From JACCTU01 sp963700495 (GTDB taxonomy: Bacteria; Actinomycetota; Thermoleophilia; Gaiellales; Gaiellaceae), in assembly GCA_963700495.1 (NCBI GenBank), contig CAVOXT010000003.1, positions 434,001 through 498,000 of the forward strand: a stretch of 64,000 bases of DNA, written 5' to 3'. Below are positions 7,847 to 18,778 of the stretch, one piece after another; position 1 is the first letter of the stretch, and each line of letters begins with the position of its first letter. Below the pieces are notes generated by a model that worked only from the letters and a program-made list of their open reading frames with translations, made no database searches and was not told where the DNA came from. The translations under genes were made by a program, and so were the position numbers.

Positions 7847-9988
7847 TTAGATGGCGTGCCGCGCGAGCGCGACGCGCATCATCGTCGCATGCGTGCCCTC
7901 GGAGCCTGTGTCGCCCTCCCGGTCCGGGAAGAGCTGCACGTACGTCCCATCTGACTGCATCTGCCAGGCGTTCCGCCGGTCGGCGAGGCACGTCTCGAGG
8001 ACCTCCCACAGCCTCGCGCGGAGGAGTCGCTGCCGGATCGGGACCACGGCCTCCACCCGATTCGAGAGGTTCCGGTGCATCCAGTCGGCCGACCCGATGA
8101 AGAACTCACCCTCGAGCGGGTCCTCGGAGCCCGCCGCGAAATGGAAGAGGCGGGAATGCTCGAGGAAGCGTCCGATGACCGAGCGGACGCGCATGTTCTC
8201 GGTCACCCCGGGGACGCCGGGAGCGAGGCAGCAGAGGCCGCGAACGACGAGGTCGATCGGCACGCCGGCCTGCGACGCGCGCGAGAGCAGGGCGCACATC
8301 TCGGGATCCTCGAGCTGGTTCATCTTGCAGACGATCCGGGCGGGCCGTCCGGCGGCGCAATTCTCGATCTCGCGTTCGACGAGGCGGACGAACTCCGAGC
8401 GCATGTGCGTCGGCGCGACCAGGAGGGTCTGGAAGGACGGGGCCCGCGACCTGCCGGTGAGGAAGTGGAACAGCGTGACGACGTCGTCGGTGACCGCGGG
8501 GTCGGCCGTCAGCAGACCGAGATCCTCGTAGAGCCTCGCGGTGCGCGTGTGGTAATTGCCGGTGGCGACGTGCGCGTAGCAGCGAATACCCCCCTGCTCG
8601 CGCCGGACGACGAGCGCCGTCTTGCTATGAGTCTTGAGCCCCGTCACCCCGTAGACGACGTGGGCGCCGACGTGCTGGAGCTCGCGCGACCAGTGCAGGT
8701 TCCGCTCCTCGTCGAAGCGCGCGCTCAACTCGATCACGCAGGCCACCTGCTTTCCGGTCTCGGCTGCGTGGATCAGCGAGCGCACGAACGGCGTGTCGTC
8801 ACCGACGCGGTAGACGGTCATCTTGATCGACACGGTCAGTGGGTCGTCCGCCGCCTCGCGGACGAACCGCTCGACGCTGGCGTCGAAGCTGTCGTACGGA
8901 TGGTGAAGCAGGATGTCACCGGCCCGGATCGCGGCGAAGATCTCGCCGTCGGCCTCGAGGCTCGCCGGAACAAGAGGCCTCCACGGCGGATCGTGCAGCT
9001 CGTCGATGTCGAGAGCGGCGATCTCGAACAGCGTCGTGTAGTCGAGGAGCTCGCGCATCTCGTAGACGTCCTCGGGCGTGAGGCCGAAGTGCTCCCTGAG
9101 CTCGGCCACGCTCGCCGGATCCGCGTTCGACTGCACCTCGAGGCGCACGACGGGCTCGAAACGCCGCTGGCGCACCTCCTCTTCGACAAGGGCCCGCTTG
9201 CCCTGGCCATCGTCGTCGAGGTCGACCTCGGCGTCGCGGCAGACCCTGATCAGGGTCGCAGTCTCGATCGCCATGCCCGGGAAGAGCTTGTGCGCGTTGG
9301 CGGCGACGACTTCGTCCAGGCGGACGAAGACGCAGGGCGCCGACGCGCCGCCCGTCTGTACCCGCAGCCACTGCGGGAGCTCCGTCGGCACCTTGACCCG
9401 TACGAGCACCGACTCGCCCGCCACCGGGTCCGCGAGCCGGAAGACCCAGGAGGTGGAGAGGTTCGACATGAACGGGAACGGATGCGCCGCGTCGAAGCTC
9501 AGCGGCGTGAGCACCGGCGAGATCACCGAATCGAACAGCGAGGAGGCGTGCTCCCGCTCCCCTTCCGTCAACTCGTTCCAGCCGACGAGCCGGATCCCGT
9601 GGTCTGCCAGGCTCGGTCGGATGACCTCGCTGTAACACGCCGCCTGCTCCTCGAGCAGCACCATGATCCGATCCCTCGAACGGAGAAGCAGGTCGCGCCG
9701 CTCCTGGACCGCCGGGGTCAGGTCGCCGGCCGCCGGGCGGAGGAGCGCCATTCGCTTCATGAAGAACTCGTCCAGGTTGGACGAGAAGATCGCCAGGAAC
9801 TTGACCCGCTCGAGCAGTGGCGTACGCTCGTCGAGCGCCTCCTGGAGAACGCGGCGGTTGAACTCGAGCCAGCTCAGATCTCGGTCAAGCCACGCCCGGG
9901 CGAGCCGGTCGGCGGTGTCGGGCGGGCGGCCGCCGTCGTCGGATGCCGGCGCATGGGCGCCGTCTCCTACCAGGAGGCTCCTGTCCAC
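7847..9988 (-). CDS. ppk1: Polyphosphate kinase
   Basis: The protein has 713 residues, the usual PPK1 length. It catalyses reversible transfer of the ATP gamma-phosphate to polyphosphate. The N-terminal domain holds DRDLSWLEFNRRVLQEA and FSSNLDEFFMKRM. The phosphorylated histidine is about His454 in LKTHSKTALVVRRE, and the second conserved histidine is about His638 in IGSADWMHRNLSNRVE. The GTG at 9988 has no strong ribosome-binding site. No exopolyphosphatase or Pho gene is adjacent. The gene is intact although flanked on both sides by gene remnants. Confidence 0.95.
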   Translation of the reverse strand: MDRSLLVGDGAHAPASDDGGRPPDTADRLARAWLDRDLSWLEFNRRVLQEALDERTPLLERVKFLAIFSSNLDEFFMKRMALLRPAAGDLTPAVQERRDLLLRSRDRIMVLLEEQAACYSEVIRPSLADHGIRLVGWNELTEGEREHASSLFDSVISPVLTPLSFDAAHPFPFMSNLSTSWVFRLADPVAGESVLVRVKVPTELPQWLRVQTGGASAPCVFVRLDEVVAANAHKLFPGMAIETATLIRVCRDAEVDLDDDGQGKRALVEEEVRQRRFEPVVRLEVQSNADPASVAELREHFGLTPEDVYEMRELLDYTTLFEIAALDIDELHDPPWRPLVPASLEADGEIFAAIRAGDILLHHPYDSFDASVERFVREAADDPLTVSIKMTVYRVGDDTPFVRSLIHAAETGKQVACVIELSARFDEERNLHWSRELQHVGAHVVYGVTGLKTHSKTALVVRREQGGIRCYAHVATGNYHTRTARLYEDLGLLTADPAVTDDVVTLFHFLTGRSRAPSFQTLLVAPTHMRSEFVRLVEREIENCAAGRPARIVCKMNQLEDPEMCALLSRASQAGVPIDLVVRGLCCLAPGVPGVTENMRVRSVIGRFLEHSRLFHFAAGSEDPLEGEFFIGSADWMHRNLSNRVEAVVPIRQRLLRARLWEVLETCLADRRNAWQMQSDGTYVQLFPDREGDTGSEGTHATMMRVALARHAI

Positions 9989-10032
9989 GGTACGAGCCTA
10001 GCCCCGCCCGCATGACTGGTGGGTGACCAACC

Positions 10033-10086
10033 GGTGAGCATCCTCGCAGTCCTGCGGGACACAGATGTGTCATTTCGATGCTCACC
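10033..10086. repeat. 10-bp inverted repeat upstream of ppk1
   Basis: GGTGAGCATC (10033-10042) is repeated inverted as GATGCTCACC (10077-10086), with a near-palindromic ACACAGATGTGT between the arms. It lies 45-98 bases upstream of the ppk1 start and could be an operator or a stem-loop. Nothing more can be said from the sequence. Confidence 0.3.
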
Positions 10087-10167
10087 CATCGAGCCCGACG
10101 AAGGGCCGGTGGCTCGTCAGGGTTGCCACGCGCCGCACTTCGCGAAGTGCATCTGTGTCTCCTCCGG

Positions 10168-10251
10168 CTATACGCGCTCCACGCCTGGGCGTGGAAGAAG
10201 AACCCGAGCGGCGCGTTCTTCGCCTGGAACCCGAAGGTCAGCTGCCGTTGA
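10168..10251 (+). pseudogene. C-terminal scrap of an exported protein gene
   Basis: The frame ending at TGA 10249-10251 encodes LYALHAWAWKKNPSGAFF followed by AWNPKVSCR. This resembles the conserved tail (Y-E-L-H-x-W-x-W-x-x-N-P-x-G-x-F-x-x-W/F-N-P-x-V-S-C) of a family of exported actinobacterial proteins. Upstream of the tyrosine the frame loses any resemblance and has no start. About 27 codons survive. The family recognition is from memory and modestly certain. Confidence 0.4.
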
Positions 10252-10266
10252 CGGCCACGTCCCGAA

Positions 10267-11687
10267 CTACCCCGCCGCGACCGGCGAGCCGCCTTTCAGC
10301 TCTGCGCCGAACTTGGCGCGCCTGACGAACTGCCCGATACCGGGCGAGGCCACGAGCTCGTCGCCGTCCACGAGCACGTTGCCGCGCAGAATCACGATGT
10401 CTGGCGCGCCGGTCACCTCGGTCCCCTCGTAGAGGTTGTAGTCCGTCTTCGAGTGCTGCGTCTTCGCCGAGATCGTGTGCTTTCGATTGGGGTCGAAGAC
10501 GACGATGTCGGCGTCCGAGCCCACCGCGATCGATCCCTTGCGCGGATAGAGCCCGAACAGCTTCGCCGGGTTCGTGCAGAGCAGCTCGACCATGCGGTTG
10601 AGCGAGATGCGCCCCGCCCGCACGCCGAACTCGTGGATCATGTGCAGCCGGTTCTCGAGCCCCGGCCCGCCGTTCGGGATCTTCGAGAAGTCGTCCTTGC
10701 CCATCGTCTTCTGCCCGTCCCAGAGGAACGCGCAGTGGTCGGTCGAGATCACCGAGAGCGTGTCGGTGCGCACCGCGTTCCAGAGCACGTCCTGGTTCTC
10801 CTTCGCGCGCGGCGGCGGCGTGTAGACGTACTTCGCGCCCTCGAAGTTCGGCCGCTCGAGGAACGTGTAGTCGACGAAGAAGTACTGCGTGCACGTCTCG
10901 CCGTGGATGTTCCAGCCGCCCTCGCGTGCGCGCGCGATCGGCTCCACCGACTCGCGGCACGACACGTGCACGACGTAGAGCGGCGACCCGGCGACGTGCG
11001 CGAGCTGGATCGCCCGGTTCGTCGCCTCGCCCTCGGTCTCCGGGGGCCGCGTGAGCGCGTGGTACTTCGGCTCGGTCTTCCCCTCGGCGAGCGCCTTCTT
11101 CACGAGCACGTCGATCGCGTCGCCGTTCTCGGCGTGCACCATCACGAGCGCGCCCGTCTCGGCCGCGACCTCCATCGTCCGGAAGAGCGTCTCGTCGTCG
11201 ACCATCAGCGCGCCCTTGTACGCCATGAAGAGCTTGTACGAGGTGACGCCCTGGTCGGGCAGCGACGCGAGCTCCTCGAGCGTCCCGCCCTCGCTTCAGG
11301 TCGGTGACGGCCATGTGGTACCCCATGTCGATCACCTGCTTGCCTTCGGCCTTCGACCGTGCCACTCGTCGAGCGCGCTCGCGAACGAACTGGCCCTGCG
11401 GCTGGATCACGAAGTCGACGTGGCAGGTGGTGCCGCCGAAGGCGGCCGCGATCTGCCCGGACTCGACGTCGTCGATCGTGACCGTGCCCGCCGAACGGCA
11501 TGTCGAGGTGCGTGTGCGGGTCGACGCAGCCCGGCAGCACGTACTTCCCGCGCGCGTCGATCACGCGGTCGGCGTCGACGTCGAGGGACTCGCCGATCAG
11601 GGAGATCCGCTCGTCCTCGACGAACACGTCGCCGACGTAGTCGTCTGCCGCGGTGATGACGCGGCCGCCCTTGATCAAGATGGACAT
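10267..11687 (-). pseudogene. hydA: Dihydropyrimidinase / D-hydantoinase (frame broken, probably by sequence errors)
   Basis: The ATG at 11687 follows AAGGGAGATCCGC and opens MSILIKGGRVITAADDYVGD, then the metal-binding DPHTHLDMPFGG. A one-base excess near 11488 moves the frame; the protein continues as TVTIDDVESGQ ... VIQPQGQ. Paired shifts near 11389 and 11355 and another +1 near 11293 lead into SYKLFMAYKG (carboxylated lysine), VMVHAENGD, VVHVSC and ISTDHCAF (metal ligands). The rebuilt chain is about 470 residues and complete, as for cyclic amidohydrolases that open dihydropyrimidine or hydantoin rings. It is last in the minus-strand operon after the ABC importer. Confidence 0.85.
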
Positions 11688-11715
11688 GCGGATCTCCCTT
11701 CTCGTGCGAATTCGG

Positions 11716-12864
11716 CTAGCTGCCGCCTTCGGTGACGGCCACCTGCTCCTTCTGCCAGTCGGCGCCCTTCCCGTCCTCGCCGTTGTCGGCGAGGCTGTCG
11801 TACGCGGCCTGCGCGAGATCGGTGCGGTAGGCATCGCTCGTCGCGGGCTTCGTGATCACCTTGAACTGCGCCGCGATGTCTGCGGTCCGCTGGAAGTCGT
11901 CCTCGTTCATGATCCCGATTCCGGTCTCGTTCGGCCAGATCAGCGCGTTGATCTCGTTCAGCTGCCAGCGCTGATGGCCTTCACCGAGCGTCGGCCCGTT
12001 GTCGAGCACGATCTGGAGGCACTCGTCCGGGTTGTCGCGGCAGAAGATCCAGCCCCGGAAGCTCGCCTTCAGGAAGCGCGTCGCGATGTCCTGGTTCTTG
12101 GCGTCCGCGATCCAGTCGCCGTCGAACGAACACGCCGTCCTCGAGCATCGCGGTGCCGGCGTCCTCCATCGTGATCACGTTCAGGTCGTCGAGCGTGTAG
12201 AGCTGTCCCGTGTCCGGGTTCTTCTGCTCGAGCACCTGCGCGAGCTCGTTGTAGGTCATCGCCGCGGCCGCATCGACCTGGTTCTGGAGGAACAGGTTCA
12301 TGTCGAACGGCTGGTTGACGATCGTGACGTCGCTCTTGTCCTTCGGGTTCGATCCCGTTCTTCGTCAGTGCGGCGAAGAGCTCGAACTCGTTGCCGCAGC
12401 ACCAGACGCCGACCTTCTTGCCCTTCATCGCGGCGACGTCGGTGATGCCGCTGTCCTTCCACGTGAGCTCGGTCATGCCTGACCGCGCGAAGACCTGGGC
12501 GATGTTGACGAGGTCGCCGCCCTTGTCGCGCGTGGCGAGCAGCGACGGGAGCCAGTCGATCCCGAACTCGGCGCCGCCGCTCGCGACGACCTGCTCGGGC
12601 GTGATGTCCGGGCCGCCGACCTTGATCGTGACGTCGAGGCCCTCGTCGTCGTAGTAGCCCTTCTCGAGCGCGGCGTAGTAGCCCGCGAACTGCGCCTGCG
12701 TCACCCACTTGAGCTGAAGGGTGACCTTGTCCTTCGCGGGCTGCCGACGCCCCGGTGGAGGTGTCGCCGCCTCGTCGTCGCCCACCGCAGGCGGCGAGCG
12801 CGAACATCGCTGCCGCAAGCGAGCGCGGCGAGCCGGAGGAAGCCACGTCGTACGACCGCTTCAT
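11716..12864 (-). pseudogene. NMT1/THI5-like ABC substrate-binding lipoprotein (frame broken)
   Basis: The ATG at 12864 overlaps the stop of the upstream permease (ATGA). The N-terminus (AAAMFALAACGG) is a lipoprotein signal. In successive frames one reads KVTLQLKWVTQAQFAGYYAA, GGPDITPEQVVASGGAEFG, VWCCGNEFELFAALTKNGI, MNLFLQNQVDAAAAMTYNEL and LNEINALIWPNETGIGIMNE. This is the NMT1 family that binds pyrimidine-like and related solutes. Shifts near 12125 and 12345 and one near the signal peptide are each one extra base. Frames resume cleanly and no extra stop lies in the corrected reading. It captures substrate for the importer. Confidence 0.8.
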
Positions 12865-13712
12865 CGGTCTCCTTTCGTCACTCCGCCGTGCCGAGCGGAT
12901 GGCTGCCAGCCCATGGTCAGGCGCTCGAGGAGCGCCACTGCGACGTAGAACGCGATCCCGAGGATGCTCGCGACGAGGATCGCCGCCCAGGCGGTCTCGA
13001 ACGCGAACAGAGCGCGGCCGAGTTCCGGATCTGCACGCCCAGCGCCTCCTGCGACCCGCCGAAGTACTCGCCCACGATGGCGCCGATCATCGCGAGCACG
13101 CTCGCGACCTTCAATGCCGTGAAGACGATACGGCAGCGAGTTCGGGAAGCGGACGCGCCGGAAGATCGTCGATCTCGCCGGCCGCGTAGGAGCGCATCAG
13201 CTCGATCGACGAGGGGTGCACCGAGGTCAGCCCCCGGAGCGTGTTCACGAAGCACGGGGAAGAAGCAGAGGACCGCGGCGATCATCATCTTCGAGAGCGG
13301 GTTCAGGAGGCCGAACCACTGGTTCGTGATCGGGGCGAAGGCGATGATCGGAATCGCATTGGCCGCGATCGCGTACGGCATGATCGCCGTCCGAGGAGCT
13401 GGCCAACGGCCGCACGACGACGGCCATGAGCACGCCCGCGGAGCAGCCGATCAGCGAAGCCGCCGAGCGCCTCCTGGAAGGTGTACCACCCGGCGCCCCA
13501 GAGCACGTCGCGCTCGTCCCAGAACGTGCGTGCGATGTCGCTCGGCGGCGGAAGCAGGAAACGCTGGATGTTCAGGCCGCGCCACGAGGCCCTCCCAGAG
13601 CGCGATTCCAAGCACGAGGACGCCCACGGCGGGAGCCCACTCGCGTGCCTGGTGCGCTCGTGCGGCCGAGCGGGCCGTCGCCGGTGACCGGCGCGACCGT
13701 GTACCCGCTCAC
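12861..13712 (-). pseudogene. ABC transporter permease, BPD_transp_1 family (frame heavily broken)
   Basis: The GTG at 13712 overlaps the ATPase stop. The corrected reading gives LNIQRFLLPPPSDIARTFWD, AGVLMAVVVRPLA, MPYAIAANAIPIIAFAPI, VNTLRGLTSVHPSSIELMRS (the EAA-type loop contacting the ATPase), FTALKVASVLAMIGAIVGEY and ILGIAFYVAVALLERLTM. These are the normal order and spacing of an inner-membrane permease of the SsuC/ThiX type. About nine single-base excesses in 850 bases are needed to restore it, the densest part of the broken block. Confidence 0.75.
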
Positions 13713-14521
13713 GATTCGGCCTCCGCGAGGCGCAGCGCCGCGTCGTGTCCAGAGCCGCCGTGGAGCGCCTCGCGCACCTGCGTCACGAGCTCGAAGAACC
13801 GCGGCTCCTCACGCGTCGCGTTCGTCCGCGGTTGCGGCAGGTCGACCGGGATGATCTGCGGTGATCCGGCCCGGCCGCGCCGACATCACGACCACACGCG
13901 TCGAGAGGAAGACGGCCTCCGCGATCGAGTGCGTGACGAAGACGATCGTCGAGCCCGATCTCCTGCCCAGATCCGAAGCAGCTCCCCGTTCAGACGCTCG
14001 CGCGTCATCTCGTCGAGCGCGCCGAACGGCTCGTCCATCAGCAGCAGCGCCGGCGAGAACGAGAGCGCGCGCGCGATCGAGACGCGCTGCTGCATGCCGC
14101 CCGAGAGCTCCCACGGGTGCCGCTTGTCGAAGCCCGTCAGCTCGACGAGCTCGAGCATCTCGCGCACGCGCTCGTCGCGGCGCGCGCGGTCCCAGCCGGC
14201 GATCTCGAGCGGCAGCGAGATGTTGCGCGTGACCGTGCGCCAGTCGTAGAGCACGGCGTCCTGGAAGACGATCCCGTAGTCGCGGTCCAGCCGGGCCTGC
14301 TGCGCGCGACTTGCCGTTGACGACGACGTCGCCCGGCGCTCGGCTGGATCAGGTCGCCGATGATCCGGAGCAGCGTCGACTTCCCGCAGCCGGACGGGCC
14401 GATCAGCGAGACGAACTCGCTGCGGCTGGATCTCGAGGTCGATCTCCTCGAGCGCGACGACTCCGGCGCCGGCGAACGTCTTGCCGACCTTGCGCAGCGA
14501 GACCGCGGCCGCCGAGCTCAA
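13709..14521 (-). pseudogene. ABC transporter ATP-binding protein, nitrate/taurine/pyrimidine importer type (frame broken)
   Basis: A TTG at 14521 overlaps the upstream permease stop (TTGA). The corrected reading shows VSLRKVGKTFAGAGVVALEE, Walker A IGPSGCGKSTLLRIIG, the Q-loop (YGIVFQDAVLYDWRTV), signature LSGGMQQRVSIARAL, Walker B LLLMDEPFGALDEMTRE and the H-loop VFVTHSIAEAVFLSTRVVVM. The length is about 268 residues. Six one-base excesses (about 14419, 14333, 14309, two near 13965 and one near 13860) break it. It powers uptake of the solute delivered by the NMT1-like binding protein. Confidence 0.82.
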
Positions 14522-15346
14522 ACGACGTGCTCCGGCGCCCGGCGGACGACGAGCTTCTCGAGCAGCGCGATCGAGAGATAGAACGTGATCCCGAGCAGCG
14601 CCGCGATCAGGTTCGTCGCCCAGAGGCTCGGCGGTGAGCTCAGGTAGTACTGGTTGAAGTTCAGGATCGCGCCGCCGAGGCCGTCCTGGATCGACGACGG
14701 GAGCTCGCCGATGATCGCGCCGACGACGCTCGCGGTCGCAGACACCTTCAGCGCGACGAAGAGGTACGGCAGCGACGCCGGCACCTTCACCTTCCAGAGG
14801 ATCGACCAGGGGCTCGCCGCGTAGGAGCGCATCAGCTCGAGCGCACGCGGCTCGGCGGAGGCGAGGCCGCGGATCGTGTTGATCGTGACCGGAAAGAACG
14901 TCAGGTACGCGGAGATCATCGAGACGGAGAACCAGGCCGGCGCCCCGCGGGAACCCAGTCCAGACCACGACCATCGGCGCGATCGCGAGGATCGGGACGG
15001 TCTGCGACGCGACGATGTACGGCAGGAAGCCGCGCGTGAGCAGCCTCGAGTGGTGCAGCACGACGCCGAGCGCGAACCCGATCGACGCACCGAGCAGCAG
15101 GCCGACGAACGCCTCCTTCGCCGTGAAGAGCGCCGAGTGCCAGAGCACGTCGATCAGCAGGGGGCCGTTCCGCCGCGACGGCTCGAACAGCTGTCCGACG
15201 ATGTCGTGCAGGTGCGGCATCGTCAGGTCGGTCACGGTGAACGTCCCGAGCTTGAGCTCGGTCGTCTCGCCGAGCCACTTGAAGCCCTCCCAGAGACCCC
15301 AGAGCACCGCGAGCACCGCGAGCAGCATTCCACCCTTGCGGAGCAC
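14518..15346 (-). pseudogene. Second ABC transporter permease, BPD_transp_1 family (one frameshift)
   Basis: The GTG at 15346 follows GGGAGGAT. The first half reads MLLAVLAVLWGLWEGFKWLG, FVGLLLGASIGFALGVVLHH and ILAIAPMVVVW. After one extra base near 14950 it continues GAPAWFSVSMISAYLTFFPV, LMRSYAASPWSILWKVKVPA (EAA loop) and ITFYLSIALLEKLVV. Total length is about 276 residues with six predicted helices. It is the first gene of the minus-strand operon, and all junctions with the next three genes are start/stop overlaps, so the operon architecture is undamaged. Confidence 0.82.
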
Positions 15347-15365
15347 CGGTTTATCCTCCCAGGCC

Positions 15366-16612
15366 GTGCCCCTGACGCCAAGCAGCACCGTGGACGAGCT
15401 GCGCGAGCTCCAGGAGCTGACCGGGAGACGAGGACGGGGCGCAGCGCGTGGCCTGGACCGACACGTGGGCGCAGGCGCGCGAGTGGCTGCGCGGCAAGGT
15501 CGCGGAGACCGGCGCCGAGGAGGAGGTCGACGAGGCGGGCAACCAGTGGTTCACGCTCGCCGGCGCCTCCGACCGCGCGCTCCTGATCGGCGGGCACATC
15601 GACTCGGTGCCGAACGGCGGCTGGCTCGACGGCTGCCTGAACGTCATGGCCGGCGTCGAGGTGCTGCGGCCGCTCGCCGAGGAGGGGCAACCGCCGCTGA
15701 CGGTCCGGCTCGTGAACTGGGCCGACGAGGAGGGCGCACGCTTCGGCCGCTCGCTGTTCGGCTCGAGCGCCGCCGCGCGGCTCGATGGCCGACCAGGACG
15801 AGCTCAGGCAGCGCAGTGATGCAAACGGCATCGCCCTGCCCGACGCGCTCGCCGCGCACGGCGTCGACCTCGACAACGCCCTCGCCGCTCGCTCCCAGCT
15901 CGAGCACGCGGCCGCCTACCTCGAGCTGCACATCGAGCAGGGGCCGGTGCTCGAGTCGATGGATCTCCCGCTCGGCGTCGTGCTCGGAACCTTCGGCGTC
16001 GAGCGCCATCTCGTCACGTGGCGGGGCCAGGCTGCGCATGCCGGCTCGACGCCGATGGACAAGCGCCGCGACGCGCTCGCGGGTGCGGCGAAGCTCGCGC
16101 TCGAGATCCGGCCGATCGCGGCGCAGGTCGGCGGCGGAGCGGTCTGTACGTCAGGCGGCGTGGTCACGAAGCCCGGCATCGTCACCTCGGTCGTCGAGAC
16201 CGCCGAGCAGCTCCTCGACCAGCGGCATCTGGACGCGGACAAGCTCGCCGAGCTGCTCCGGCTCGCGAAGGAGGCGTCTGAACGCTTCGCGCAGGAGGAG
16301 AACATCGAGGTCGAGTGGCGACGGATCTGGAACATCGAGCCGATCCTGTTCGACGCCGAGCTGATCGAGCTCGCAGACGAGTCGATCAGGGAGGTGACCG
16401 AGACCTCGCATCGCCTGCCGAGCGGCCCGCTGCACGATGCCGCCGAGGTCGCGCGGGCAGGGATTCCGACGGTGATGGTGTTCGTCCAGAGCCTGCGCGG
16501 CCTCTCGCACACGAAGCTCGAGGACACGAAGCCGGAGCACCTCGAGCTGAGCGTCCAGGCGCTCGACCGCCTCACGTCGAAGACGCTCGAGCGGCTCGCG
16601 TCGGCGACCTAG
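15366..16612 (+). pseudogene. M20 amidohydrolase: beta-ureidopropionase / N-carbamoyl amino acid hydrolase type (two frameshifts)
   Basis: The corrected reading has about 415 residues. Metal ligands appear in LLIGGHIDSVPNGGWLDGC, NWADEEGARFGRSLFGS and HIEQGPVLE, and the C-terminal SGPLHDAAEVARAGIPTVMV completes the site. GQAAHAGSTPMDKRRDALAG is the family dimer-domain signature. One extra base near 15425 and one near 15783 break the frame. The start is uncertain (GTG 15366 or 15390), because 15366 lies only 19 bases from the divergent permease start. The enzyme hydrolyses N-carbamoyl-beta-alanine or similar ureido acids, the step after dihydropyrimidinase. Confidence 0.85.
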
Positions 16613-16628
16613 GGGACGGGCGGACGCG

Positions 16629-17321
16629 CTAGGCGACCGGCGACTTCACCGACTCGATGTACCCGCGCACGTCCGCGACGGGTTCCGAGTACGCGTCGCC
16701 GAGCGTCGTCTCCATCCTCGACATGTACTCCTCGGCCCACGCCGGGAAGTCGTAGTCGATCGCGCGCAGGAACTCGAGCGTCGCGGCGAACCGAATGTCC
16801 GCGATCGAGGGATGGTCGCCCCCGATGAACTGCTTGTCGCCGATGAAGAACGAGCGGTAGACGTCGAGCGGGTCGGCGAGCGCGGCCTCCGCGTCCTTTT
16901 GCGCTTTCGCCTTCATCTCGTCGTCGGCGTCGGACGTCCCGACCTCGCCGGCGTACTGGGTGAAGCCGAGCGTCGGGTACGTGGCGCGCGTGAGCACCGG
17001 ATAGAGCGTGCCGATCAAGTAGAACATCGCGTTGTCGACCATCGCCCGCTCGCCGGGAGCTTCGGGGTAGAACTGCGTCAGGCCGTGCTTGTTGCAGAGG
17101 TACGCCATGATCGCGCAGCTCTCGCCCAGGAACCCCCTCGGCAGTCCTTCGTCCTCGAGCATCGGCGTGAGGTGCGCCGGGTACTTGTCCAGATACTCGG
17201 GCGACGTCGTCTTCCCCCAGACGTCGACCTCTTCGAAGTCGAGCCCCGCGGCGCGAACGAAGATCCGGACCGTGAGGTTGTTGACGCTCGGCTTCAGGAT
17301 GTTCAGCGTGTTTGCGGCCAT
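16629..17321 (-). CDS. Glutathione S-transferase-like protein
   Basis: The protein has 230 residues and starts at an ATG preceded by GGGAGGATGAC. The N-terminal thioredoxin-like part contains the cis-Pro/ES element (AHLTPMLEDEGLPRGFLGES) that binds the gamma-glutamyl moiety. The C-terminal helical domain has the N-capping box GGDHPSIADIRFAATLEFL. Glutathione is rare in actinobacteria, so the thiol substrate or the biological role is open. The convergent M20 hydrolase ends 16 bases away. Confidence 0.8.
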   Translation of the reverse strand: MAANTLNILKPSVNNLTVRIFVRAAGLDFEEVDVWGKTTSPEYLDKYPAHLTPMLEDEGLPRGFLGESCAIMAYLCNKHGLTQFYPEAPGERAMVDNAMFYLIGTLYPVLTRATYPTLGFTQYAGEVGTSDADDEMKAKAQKDAEAALADPLDVYRSFFIGDKQFIGGDHPSIADIRFAATLEFLRAIDYDFPAWAEEYMSRMETTLGDAYSEPVADVRGYIESVKSPVA

Positions 17322-17473
17322 GTCATCCTCCCGCTGTCGTAAGGGTCCCTGGGCGAACGGTCGTCCGAGAGCGTCGGCCGTGAGTTCGCGACGAGTCTCT
17401 CGATCGCATCCGCGACGTGCCCGGCGATGGTGATGTGGTGGACGCCCTGGCTCTGAAGCTTTCGCACTGATGC

Positions 17474-18774
<1,301 letters not shown>

Positions 18775-18778
<4 letters not shown>

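Noticed and set aside
12888..14249. 453-codon plus-strand frame across the ABC permease/ATPase region
   Set aside because: Arises because the true minus-strand genes are frame-broken. The product has no domain, and the minus strand gives ABC motifs.
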